Program-made: the position numbers and the translations under genes
Shown here: in pieces, positions 20,230 through 30,300 of the stretch
Numbering within the stretch: the stretch's first letter is position 1
Layout of the letters: each line of letters opens with the position of its first letter
Notes under the pieces: generated by a model
The model's database searches: none
The model's input: only the letters and a program-made list of their open reading frames with translations
What the model was told of the DNA's origin: nothing
Assembly: GCA_015183035.1 (NCBI GenBank)
Contig: JACZZP010000009.1
Location: forward strand, 2,387,024 to 2,451,023
Source: Meloidogyne chitwoodi
Lineage: Eukaryota > Nematoda > Chromadorea > Rhabditida > Meloidogynidae
Length of the DNA stretch: 64,000 bases
Direction: 5' to 3'

Positions 20230-20939
20230 ATGTTTTGTATCATAATATTTTTTATTTTGCTTCTTTTACATAATTCTGAACTTCAAAGTAAAATTTTATA
20301 AATTTAAAAAAATAAATAAAAATTTATTTTAATATTTATTAATTTTTCTTAAAATGTTTAAAAACAAATGAACTGATTTATTTTTAAATAAAATCAAAAT
20401 TATCCCAATATTGAATTAAATGATACTAGATAAGAATTTGAAAAAATCGGGATCGGGAAACGGGAACTTTAAAAAGTGAACAATTGGGACGAACCCGAAT
20501 CGGGAAAATCGGTAATTCCCGATCCCGATTTCTCAAAAAAATCAGGAAAACGGATCGGGAAATCGGGAAACAGGATCGGGACACAATTCTGTTCCTATCT
20601 CTAGATAACTTAAATGAATAATTAATTAAAATAAAATTTTTAATAATAAATTTAGATCCATACAAATGCCATCGTAAGTATGGTAAAGGAATTAATATGA
20701 GAAACTGTGATGTTGATACTTATTCACAAAGAATGATGGGAATAGAATGGAAATGTGTAAAATATTACTGTAATGATGGAAGATACGAAGCAGATTGTGG
20801 CTTTTGCTTATATAAACAAGGCTGTAATTGTACTGAATGTACAACCCATCTTTGTAATTCTAATGCTGGAATAATGCCACAAATTAATTTGGGAATTGTT
20901 TTGAGCTTTTTGGTGATTGGAGGTAAATTTATTGGATAA
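20230..20939 (+). CDS. LU (Ly6/uPAR) domain protein, probably GPI-anchored
   Basis: Exon 1 (20230-20287) encodes a signal peptide (MFCIIIFFILLLLHNS). Exon 2 (20656-20939) encodes one three-finger domain with ten Cys ending in C.C..C....LCN, the LU hallmark. A hydrophobic tail after the domain (INLGIVLSFLVIGG) suits a GPI-attachment signal. The ggaggtaaat near the end matches a donor used by the sister genes at 21434 and 23156, but no matching last exon was found, so the frame may simply read to the stop at 20939. The 368-bp intron holds a G/C-rich insert (20430-20600). Such proteins sit on the outer cell membrane; the ligand is unknown. Confidence 0.7.
20430..20600. mobile_element. Short word-iterating insert (gatcggga words), hAT-like ends
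   Basis: G/C-rich island in AT-rich intron DNA. It iterates atcggga/tcccgat in both orientations and has weakly inverted ends (ctagataagaa and ttcctatctctag). A clean target duplication was not found. Confidence 0.4.
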
Positions 20940-21433
20940 AGTAATTATTTCCGTTGTAAAAACATTGCTAATTAAAATCAATTTTATTTAAGTAAATTTA
21001 TTTAATTATTTAATATTTTTATTAGTTGAAAATAAATGATTTTATTATTAATAGGGATCGGATACATATGGATTTGAATATTTTTTACTGGTCTCTGTAG
21101 GCACTAAAACGTCCAAAAATGATTTTTTGCATATATTAAATTTAATTATTTTTTTATTGAATTTAATTTAAAATTATATTTTTTTAAATTTAATATTTAT
21201 ATAATTTATTTATTAAATTTAATATTTATTTATTTATTTTTAAAGGTATTTTTTCTAAAAATGAAAAAAAATAAAAAGAAAATTGTTATATAATTAATTT
21301 AAAATATTTAAATTAATTAATTAATTAAAAATTTTTTTATAAATATGTTTTTTAAATTTATTTTTATTAAATAGGTACATAAAATTATATAAATATTAAT
21401 AAAATTATTTTAATTTCTTTTTCTTCTCAGATT
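20940..21433. other. AT-rich intergenic DNA
   Basis: No gene or clear repeat seen; long attta/taaat runs. Confidence 0.5.
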
Positions 21434-22191
21434 TCATGTTTGGAAGAATAAAGCTTAAATATAATTAAAAATATATTTTTGATTAATTATAATTTTTAAT
21501 ATAATTTAAAACAATTAAAAAGTAATTTATAAGTAATATAACAAATTATTAAATATTTTTAATTTTTAAAATATAAATTTACCTCCAAAAACCAAAAAGA
21601 CCAAAACAATGCCCCAATTAAATTGTGACATTATGCCAATAACTGAATTTCCAGCATTTTCAGGTTTAGTAGCAGTTTCAGGTTTTCCAGAAGTTTCAGT
21701 ATTTAAAGGTTTACCAGAAGTTGCAGTTTTTCCAGAGTTTCCAAAATGGTCAATATTTACAGGTTTGCCAGTAGTTCCAGTCTTTCCAGTAGTTTTAGTA
21801 GTTCTGGTAGTTAAAGTCTTTCTAGTAGTTCTAGTAGTTTTAGTCTTTCTAGTAGTTCCAGGACTGCTAGAAGTTCCAGAATTGTCAGGTTTTCCAGTCT
21901 TTCCAGTAGTTCCCGTAATGCCAGAATTTCCAGAACTGCCAGAATTGCAAAGATCAGTTGTACATTCAGAACATTCACATTTAACGCCTCTTACCATTAT
22001 TGTTTTTAAATTACATTTACCACAAGACATAACACTACCACCATCTTCACATTTAACAGTCATACATTTAATTTCAGTTATATTTAATAACTTTGCCCTT
22101 TCCTTAACTAATTCGTCTTCTGTATCGCAAGTGCCCCTAACTTTTAATTTAATTTTACTAATTTCCCATCCATCGGTACAATTATACGAAA
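21434..22191 (-). CDS. LU-domain protein with long Thr/Gly/Lys stalk and GPI-type tail (5' exon not found)
   Basis: The main exon is 22191-21583 and the last exon 21453-21434. It encodes a three-finger domain (SCGKC...KCECSECTTDLCN), then about 80 residues built from TTG/TTR/KPxN words forming a low-complexity, mucin-like stalk. A hydrophobic C-terminus follows, completed by the last exon (ALFFQT, stop). The stalk should carry O-glycans and hold the domain away from the membrane. The signal-peptide exon should lie above 22191, but that side is occupied by a MITE, so the gene may have lost its 5' end. Confidence 0.62.
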
Positions 22192-22229
22192 CTAAAATTA
22201 AAAAATATATTTATTAAAATATTAGTAAA

Positions 22230-23050
22230 ACAATATTTAATAACTGACTTTTCTTAAAATTAATTACAAAATTAATTTGGCTTTAATACCAGTCTATTTA
22301 CTTTTAATTAAAATTAATTATTTAATAAAACCTCCATAATCCAAAAGCATCAAAATATAAAATAATACAAAAATAAAGAAGAACATTATTTATTTTAATT
22401 AATTTAAATTAAATATATAAATCATAAAATTAAATTTAATTATTAATATTTAAGGCTAAATATTTAAAAATTTTCAATTCAGAAATTTAGTTCTGGATGC
22501 TCTCTTAATTTATCAGAAAAAGCTAAAACAAAATTGTCGGTGGCAAGATTTTATTTTCTGCGGATAAAAAAAATTAAAAAAAAAAGAATAATATTGGAAA
22601 AATTAAAATTAAATTTCCTTTTATTTAATAAAATTAATTTTATTATTTTTTGCTATTTAAATATATTATTCATTAGATTTTTATCAAAATTTAAAATCAT
22701 TATTTTTTTATAGAGAATTTTTCTGTTTTTATTTTTTAAATTGTAAAATAATTAAATATGAATCATTTAAATATTAAAAATTAAATTTATTTAAAAATAT
22801 TAATTATTATTTAATTTTATAGTAAAAAAATTAATAAAAAATAATTAATATTTTTTATTAATTTTACAAAAAATATTTAAAAATAATAAAAATATTTAAA
22901 TTTAATTTTAAGAATTATAAATTTAATTTAAATTAATTAAAATTAAAATAAATAATGTTCTTCTTTATTTTTGCATTATTTTATATTTTGATGCTTTTGG
23001 ACATTGGAGGTTTTATTAAATAAATTTTAATTAATTTTATTTGTTTACTC
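22230..23050. mobile_element. Inverted-repeat element (MITE) between two LU genes
   Basis: The left part (ataaaacctccataatccaa at about 22328) reappears reverse-complemented at 22960-23035, enclosing AT-rich DNA. The truncated relative at 14655-15905 shows it is dispersed. No coding capacity. Confidence 0.6.
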
Positions 23051-23155
23051 TGATTAATTTAAAAATTATTTATTAAAGAGAAATTCATTCTAAAATTAAA
23101 TTTTACTAATCTTTAAAATAAAAACAAATAAATGTTTCTTTAAAATTAATTTTAG

Positions 23156-23604
23156 AATCGTATAAATGTTATGAAGGATTGGAAACAATTAAAAGAAATG
23201 ATATGTTCACTTGCGATACTGAAGACGAATTACTTAAAGAAGAATTAGAGGAGGAAGGCATTACTGAAATTAAATGCGTGAATATTAAATGTAGTAATGA
23301 AACTATTAAAACTTGTGATAAATGTACAACTGAATACGTTAAATCAAATAATGAAGAATGTAAATGTTATGAATGTGAAGGTAATTATTGCAATTCAGTT
23401 ATTGGCATTATGTCACAATTTAATTGGGGAATTGTTTTGTGCTTTTTGATTATTGCAGGTAAATTTAATATTTTTTATTTAAAATTTAAAAATATTTATT
23501 TTTTAATAAATTTAAATTTTGTTTCATAATTAAATTAAATATTTAAATTAATCAAAAAAATATTTTTAAATTATATTTACCTAGCTATATTCTTCCAAAT
23601 ATGA
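23156..23604 (+). CDS. LU-domain protein with GPI-type tail (5' exon not found)
   Basis: Main exon 23156-23458 encodes Y.CYEGLE... through C.C..CEGNYCNS, a single three-finger domain with an acidic loop. Last exon 23585-23604 finishes the hydrophobic tail (AIFFQI, stop). Without splicing at 23458 the frame would run on into an atypical AT-encoded tail. The tail sequence VIGIMSQFNWGIVL is nearly identical to the gene at 21434, so the two are recent paralogues in opposite orientation. No signal-peptide exon is evident upstream. Confidence 0.62.
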
Positions 23605-23667
23605 TATCTCTGCTTGGAAAATGAAGTTATTTTTAAAAAAGAAAATAAAATTATTTTATTAAAATTT

Positions 23668-24208
23668 GGTACTTATGCCCTTATCCCCCACCCCTCCTTC
23701 TTCAATGCCGCGCCTCATTTTATTGCGCCGAAAAAATACTCTAGACTGCCTTTGATTGAAAGTGCCCCAAGAAAATTTTGATGTGTAAAGGCGTGGTAAA
23801 TTTGAATTTTAAATGATAGCTTTACTTTTAATTGTGCCATAATTTGTAAAAAAGCAAAAACATTATTAAAATGAACTATGATCAATTAATTCGTCATATT
23901 ATTGAACTTGGAAATGGTGATCAAGAATTAGGCAGCATTAGATTTTTTCAACGACAGGGGATCTTGCATCAAGAGCGTAACTGTCAGAAATTCTGTTTTT
24001 GATGAAATTTTGAATGGGATTCACAATTTTATCCATCCTTTTTAATTTCAGTTGTTTTTCCTTTTTTATTAATTTATAAATAAATATTTAAACATCAAAA
24101 TTTTCTTGGGGCACTTTCAATCAAAGGCAGTCTAGAGTACTTTTTCGGCGCAATAAAATGAGGCGCGGCATTGAAGAAGGAGGTGTGGGGGATAAGGGCA
24201 TAAGTACC
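23668..24208. mobile_element. Merlin-like non-autonomous element
   Basis: Inverted ends of about 110 bp begin ggtacttatgcccttatccc. Flanks taaaattt (23660-23667) and taaaatat (24209-24216) fit an 8-bp duplication with one mismatch. An internal frame from about 23871 (MNYDQLIRHIIEL...SIRFFQRQGILHQ) resembles the N-terminal part of ISXO2/IS1016-type (Merlin) transposases and stops early. The Merlin assignment rests on that short similarity plus the 8-bp duplication. Confidence 0.6.
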
Positions 24209-24741
24209 TAAAATATAGATATATTTTTATTTGAATTATTTTAACATTATTTTTTTATAATTATTAAATACTTTTATTTAATTAATTTATTTTATATATT
24301 TTAATTATTTTTAATTAATTTTTTTATTTTTTATTAAGTCATGAATCAATTTTTCAATAAATAATTAATTATAAATTTATTTTCATTTTTGTTTTGTTTT
24401 TAAAAATAAATTTAGCTTTTTATTTATTTTCCTCTTATATTATTTTTAGAAAATAATTAATTTATTTGAATAAATTATTTTAATTTTATATTAAAAATTA
24501 TTACAAAATTTAAAAAATAATTAAAAATAAATTATAAATTAAAAAGATATATAAATTAAAATAAATGACAGAACTTGGATTATTAAAAATAGTTATACAC
24601 TTAGAGGAAAGAAATCTTACATTAGAGAGTAAAAAATAATTTTAAAATAATTTAAATAAATAATAAAATAATATATAAATTTTAATAAAATTATTTTATT
24701 TTCTTTTTTAAAAAATAACTTCATTTTCCAATCAGAGATGT

Positions 24742-24934
24742 TCATATTTGGAAGAATAAAGCTAATAAATATATAATTAAAAAAATATATTTTTATTTTG
24801 ATAAATTTTAATTGTAAAACAAAAAGTTAAATTTACTTTAAAAAATTATAAAAAATAAATTTACCTCCAATAACCAAAAAGCACAAAACAATGCTCCAAT
24901 CAAATTGTGACATTATGCCAATAACTGAATTGCA
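24742..24934 (-). pseudogene. Broken LU gene: only the GPI-tail exons remain
   Basis: Minus-strand 24934-24865 encodes CNSVIGIMSQFDWSIVLCF..., and 24761-24742 encodes the terminal exon (ALFFQI, stop), both as in the sister genes. The LU domain is absent: the sequence above 24935 is unrelated. Confidence 0.65.
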
Positions 24935-24954
24935 AACAAAGAAGATGAAGGTAG

Positions 24955-25088
24955 AGGCATTAAATAAAAATTAAATATTTTATTAATTTAATATTTTTAC
25001 TAATATATTTATTTTAATTAAAAAATACAATTAATTTTTAAAATAAATAAATTAATTTATTAAGCTGCAAAATGCTGCAACCAGTGCT
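24955..25088. repeat. Partial duplicate of the 18190-18310 region
   Basis: Matches the second intron and start of the third exon (gctgaaaaatgctgcaac) of the small Cys-rich gene, ending abruptly at a word-iterating insert. Confidence 0.65.
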
Positions 25089-25097
25089 TGGAAATTT

Positions 25098-25250
25098 TGA
25101 TTTTGCTCGTACTCGTACTCGTACCTCGTAGTACGAGTATTTTTTTCTCTCGTACTCGTACCTGACCTCGTAGTACGAGTATTTTTTTCTCTCGTACTCG
25201 TACCTGACCTCGTAGTACGAGTATTTTTTTCACTAGTACTCGTACTTGTT
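25098..25250. repeat. Tandem palindromic repeats of tcgtac words
   Basis: About three near-identical units of roughly 57 bp, each holding tcgtactcgtacc and its reverse complement (gtagtacgagta) plus a T-run. It follows a cagtgcttgg that resembles a hAT end. Confidence 0.75.
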
Positions 25251-25254
25251 CCTC

Positions 25255-25755
25255 GTACTTTCCTTATATTTTTTTCGGGGTCACTTTAGTATATCGGGTC
25301 CGAGCTTGAAGCATGTAATATATATCAATCGATTCCTCTCGTCGAGCTGAGTTCGAATATATAAGAATTTCTTGCCGGAGACGAATACTCGCTGAGATTC
25401 AGACCCCTCAAAATTGTAAAAGTGTAGGGGGACCAAGCTCATTTTGTGGTGAAAAAACAAATATGATTATGATAGCTCATTCGAAAGAGCTATTCGAAAC
25501 CTATCGAATGAGACCAATGTCGAGATTGAACGATTATGAACAAAGTTATGAAGGATCGAAGTTTACTGGAAACACGCCAAACTTGGACCTATTGGGAGTG
25601 TTTTATGACTTCTTGATTTGGGAGCCCATCTCTCGTTGGCTTTTTGGTACATGCGTTATTCTACGGCGCAAATTACAACAAAAAAATAATTTAAGTGCAG
25701 TCGCGGTAATCACTTTGAAGAGCTTATTCCCCCTATGGTTTTTCAAGTTTCAGGG
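25255..25755. mobile_element. R1-family inverted-repeat element, right end lost
   Basis: Contains the family core (gatagctcattcgaaagagct, cgccaaacttggacctattg, gggagcccatc, cggtaatcac) seen at 41862-42478 and 46728-47395. The right arm breaks off into the 15-bp minisatellite. Confidence 0.6.
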
Positions 25756-26153
25756 ACGTCAGAGACACAAGAGTCAGAGACACAAGAGTCAGAGACACAA
25801 GAGTCAGAGACACAAGAGTCAGAGACACAAGAGTCAGAGACACAAGAGTCAGAGACACAAGAGTCAGAGACACAAGAGTCAGAGACACAAGAGTCAGAGA
25901 CACAAGAGTCAGAGACACAAGAGTCAGAGACACAAGAGTCAGAGACACAAGAGTCAGAGACACAAGAGTCAGAGACACAAGAGTCAGAGACACAAGAGTC
26001 AGAGACACAAGAGTCAGAGACACAAGAGTCAGAGACACAAGAGTCAGAGACACAAGAGTCAGAGACACAAGAGTCAGAGACACAAGAGTCAGAGACACAA
26101 GAGTCAGAGACACAAGAGTCAGAGACACAAGAGTCAGAGACACAAGAGTCAGA
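25756..26153. repeat. 15-bp minisatellite, about 26 nearly identical units
   Basis: The unit agagacacaagagtc is repeated without visible change for about 400 bp. All frames stay open on both strands, giving repetitive RHKSQ, ETQES or SLTLV translations that I do not regard as genes. The array begins inside the right arm of an R1 element (cagggacgtcagagaca) and is followed by a short hairpin (gttcgccc/gggcgaac, near 26172-26195). Confidence 0.93.
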
Positions 26154-26204
26154 AAAATTTTAAAAGTTTAAATGGTTCGCCCGGTAGGGCGAACTTTTAC
26201 GCTA

Positions 26205-26545
26205 GTATTATATATATGGGAATTTATAAAGAATAAAAAAAAATATTTTATTTAAATAAAATATTTTATTTAAATAAAATATTTATTTAAATTGTAAAAA
26301 TTAAAAAATTAATTTAATAAAGGTAGAAAATCTCCTATTTATTTTAATAAATTTAAAAATCGATAATAAGTAAAAATTTTAAGAAAAATTAAAAATATTA
26401 AATTAATTTATTTAGTTAAAAATAAAATTTTAATTAGAGAATAAATTACGACAAATTTAAAATACCATTTAAGAGTGTATCACGAAGCTATTTTTAAAAT
26501 GTTCGAAGGAAAAACAAAAAATATTGAAACTGGGGAAGGTTCAAA
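26205..26545. repeat. Dispersed repeat, second copy of 18660-19000
   Basis: Same sequence and orientation as 18660-19000 with an extra tttatttaaataaaata duplication. Non-coding. Confidence 0.8.
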
Positions 26546-26930
26546 TAATCGTAAAATTTAATTTTAAATTTAAAAAATTAAATTTAATTTTTTTAAGCTT
26601 CTAACGACCCAGAGGAATAAACAGACACGATTATTCAAAGAAATGACTACAAACAAGAATTAAAAAAATAAAAGATACAAAAAAATTATTCTTATTAATT
26701 TTAACAAAAAGGAGAGTTTTGCTATAAAAGATATCTAATTATATAAAAGAGAATGTTTGTCTGTTTGTTTGTCTGTCCTTTTATAGACAAATGATTGGGG
26801 GAACTGAAAATGGGGGGTTTTTATAGTAAAGTTGCAAGTTGAAAATAAACTTGAATAGGGCTTAAGTTTAAATTTAAAACTTTAAAACAAACTTAACTTT
26901 AAAATAAAATTGAAATTAAATAAATAATCT
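26546..26930. other. AT-rich intergenic DNA
   Basis: A small tgtttgtctg tandem run near 26755-26780 is the only structure seen. Confidence 0.4.
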
Positions 26931-26939
26931 AAAATTTCA

Positions 26940-27341
26940 AAAAATTTGTTTTTTTAATTTCCTATATTTTCTAATTTTTTTTTAACATTATTAGTGTAAC
27001 ATTAATTTTATTTATAAATATTTATTTTTTATTATCTGATTTAAAATTTATTTTTTTAACATTTTTAATAAATTAATGAATAATTTATTTTTTTTTTATT
27101 TTAAATAAAATATTATGAATAATTAAATAATATTATTTTTTAATTTAATTTAAATTAATATTTCTGTTTTTTAATTATTTATAAATTAATTATTAAATTA
27201 GCTAATTATTTTATTTTTTAATAAAACAATTTATTTATTTTAAATATTTTTATTATTTTTTTATTCTTGAAAAATTGTTTTAATAAAATTTTAATCTTTT
27301 TTCAGTATATTAAAATATATTTATTTAATTTAAAGCAACAA
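26940..27341 (+). promoter_or_regulatory. Upstream region of gene A, duplicated upstream of gene B
   Basis: The 400 bp before the start codon match 39060-39440, including cagtatattaaaatatattt just before the ATG. Conservation between paralogues marks it as part of the duplicated unit; promoter function is inferred. Confidence 0.5.
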
Positions 27342-30300
27342 ATGTGGTCATTTTTAATATTAATATTATTACCTTTATCTGAGGTATTTCTTATTTGAAA
27401 TTAGCTTTTTTTTTAAAAAACTAATAATTAGAAAAATTTTCTGATCTCAATTTTTTTTAGTCATTTAATTATTCTAAAAAACGATTGGAGTTCACTAGCG
27501 ATACTTGAACTTTATGTATTACAATTAGTATACATACTAGAGATCAAAGATTTTGAAAAATCTTTGATCTGGATCTTGATTTTATTTATTGACCTGGGCC
27601 AGACTCTGGACTCTGAATACAGGAAAAATCCAGGTCTGGATTCAAATCCAGGCCGATCTCTATACAAAATTAAAAATTTTATTATAAATTAATTTAAAAA
27701 AAAAGCTTTTCGTTAAGAACGTTTTACTCTCTTGGTAATGGTTACTTTTACTGGTCCCTAAAAAATTAAAGGTCCGATTTCTTCATTTTTTCAACTAATA
27801 ATAGGTTTGTGCATACGCTGAGCTCGAATCTGGGCTCAGGTTTTAAAAATATCGAATCCCGGACCCAGATTCGACATGTCGACTTCAGGGTAAATGTCCT
27901 AATACAAGCAAATGATAGCTCATTCGATTCGTCTTGTCGAACTAAGTTGAATAATACTAAAGTTAATACGGTTAAATGTTTTTAAGGCAGTTATGATTGA
28001 TTTTTTTGATTAGCAGTCGCTAAAATAATGTATTTGATCGATCATAACTTACTTAAAAAATGGCTAAAAGTCTTAATTTGTTATCATTCAACTCAGCTCG
28101 CCAAGACGAATTGAATGAGCTATCATTTGCCCAAATTAAAAATTTTTTATCCTGAATTCGACATGTCGAATCTGGGTCCGGGATTCGGTATTATTGAAAA
28201 CTGACTTTAGATTTGAACTCAACGTTTAAGAAAACCTATTAATAAATTTAAAAAAATTAAAAAGTCATATCTCTAGGGTAATTTTTTTAGGGACCAGTAA
28301 AAGTACCCATTACTCTCTTTTCTTTTTTATTTTTAATGCAAAAAGTGTCACAGTGAAAATTTAAAATGCTCAAAATATGTATAATTAAAATATAATTTAA
28401 ATTTTTGTAATTGAAAAAACATTACAAAATATTAAAAAATCAAATTATATGTAAATATTGATATTAACCTAAAAAAACAATTTTACTAAGGGACAACGAG
28501 CTTGTTCATGCAATCACCCTACTGGATATGAGAATTGTTGGATTGGCTGTATATGTTATATATCTGCAGATAATATTCAAGGTACTTAATATGATTATCT
28601 TTAACATGATTTTCTTTATTAAACTATTAAAGCAAACATACCTATAATGTTTAATCTAACTGTACAACATACCGTATTTTCTCTAAAATATCGACCTTCT
28701 AGAGGAAGGTTGAAATATAACGACCGGTCGATATTTTAGAGAAAATACGGTAACCATTTACGCTAATAAAAATTTCTAATCGAATGCATACTGTGTACAT
28801 AATTAATCGTAAGATTGGGTCAATTGTATGTTTAGCATTATGAACGACAGTTGTGCGCCGTTTCTTTAAAAAATAAAATAATTGGAAAATATTTTTTATA
28901 AACTTCATATAAATAAATATCCAATCATTAATCCCCTCGGTAGTTAAACATTAAGACAATTATCCGTGACAGAGAAAAACACTTAACTACCGAAATATCT
29001 ACCACATATTTGTAAAAAATAATTTAAGAAAAATAAATTGTAAAAAATATTTTTTATTTCAATTTATCAATTTAACTTATAAATATTATAATAAAGGCGA
29101 TAATATGATACAAGGAGCATGTCACTGCCCAACAAATAAAAAACCATGCATAACATGTAGACATGGCTATTGCAATACTAAAGAATTATTTAAAGAAACT
29201 CATTTCTGCAAAGGCTCAGATGATAATATTGTTGCTTGTGATGTTGCAAAGTGCTATTGTACTATAAATAAATATAATGAAAGTATTTTTATTTTTAAAT
29301 TTATTACATCAGGAAGATTATCTAAATTAAAAATATCTTTAGCTCCGGAATATTTTGGTTTTTGCTATACTCTTAAAATATGACAATATATAACAATTCT
29401 AAACATAAATCGACTGATTGTGAGTCGAATGCCCCACAACTAACTTATAAATTAGCAAAAAAAGTTTTTACCATTACGAGGATGCTGGGCAAGTCAAGCG
29501 AAACGTCGACACCATTGTTCTCCTGACCGGGTTTCGGTCATGACCAAAAGTGACCTGACCGGGTCTCTCTGGTCAGGTCATTTTTATGACCGAAAAAGGC
29601 CGGTCAGTCATGTTTTGGTCATTTTCTACGTTACAAAACGTGACCGACCTGACCGAAATTGCGGTCATGGTAAGGTCAGGTCATTTTTGTAACCGGGAAA
29701 AGGTCGGTCAGAAGAACACTGGTCGACACACTGGCGAACGAATTGTACGATTCCCAACCAATAACCACAAGAGTTATTCATGGTCGATATTACCGTGGTA
29801 TTATTTTCGGTATTCGATACCAAAACCGTACCGATCAATTTTGGAAAAATCGGTATTTTTCGGTATCGGTATTCGCTATTTAGATAAATATCTAAATAGC
29901 GAATACCGATATCGGAAAAACGTATTTCAATAACTCTAGTAACCACCCCACCCCTTGATCAGCACAAAGTTTTTCCAATGAACTTTAAACGTTCACAGCA
30001 TCGCTTAAATTTGCGAATTTCATTGATTTTGGTATCATTCAACCAAAAATGAAACGCTCATTCTAATGAGCTCGTTTTGCATATTCAAATTTTTCATCCC
30101 AAAATTTTGCTTTCGCTTCCCTGTGGTTTTGTAGATTTTCAAGGACCTATAAGTTGGCTAGGAATTGAGAGAGGAGCTGATTTTGATGTCAATAGATTCA
30201 GATCGCTGAGCTTTTCCAAACGATCATTATATTGTCATACTTTAAGAGATGTGAACCGATAGTTAACTCCTGTAAATAAGGAAATCTCTAAAAGGACGGA

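Noticed and set aside
21609..22217. Plus-strand Val/Pro/Phe-rich open frame
   Set aside because: It is the antisense of the Thr/Gly-rich stalk and LU domain of the minus-strand gene. The Cys pattern, splice sites and GPI tail support the minus strand only.
25463..26236. Open frames with RHKSQ, ETQES or SLTLV repeats on both strands
   Set aside because: They are translations of a perfect 15-bp minisatellite whose unit is a multiple of three without stop codons in any frame. Neither flank has coding character.
29586..29946. Tyr/Arg-rich open frames (RYRK-type repeats) on both strands
   Set aside because: They are translations of two word-iterating mini-elements within an intron of gene A.
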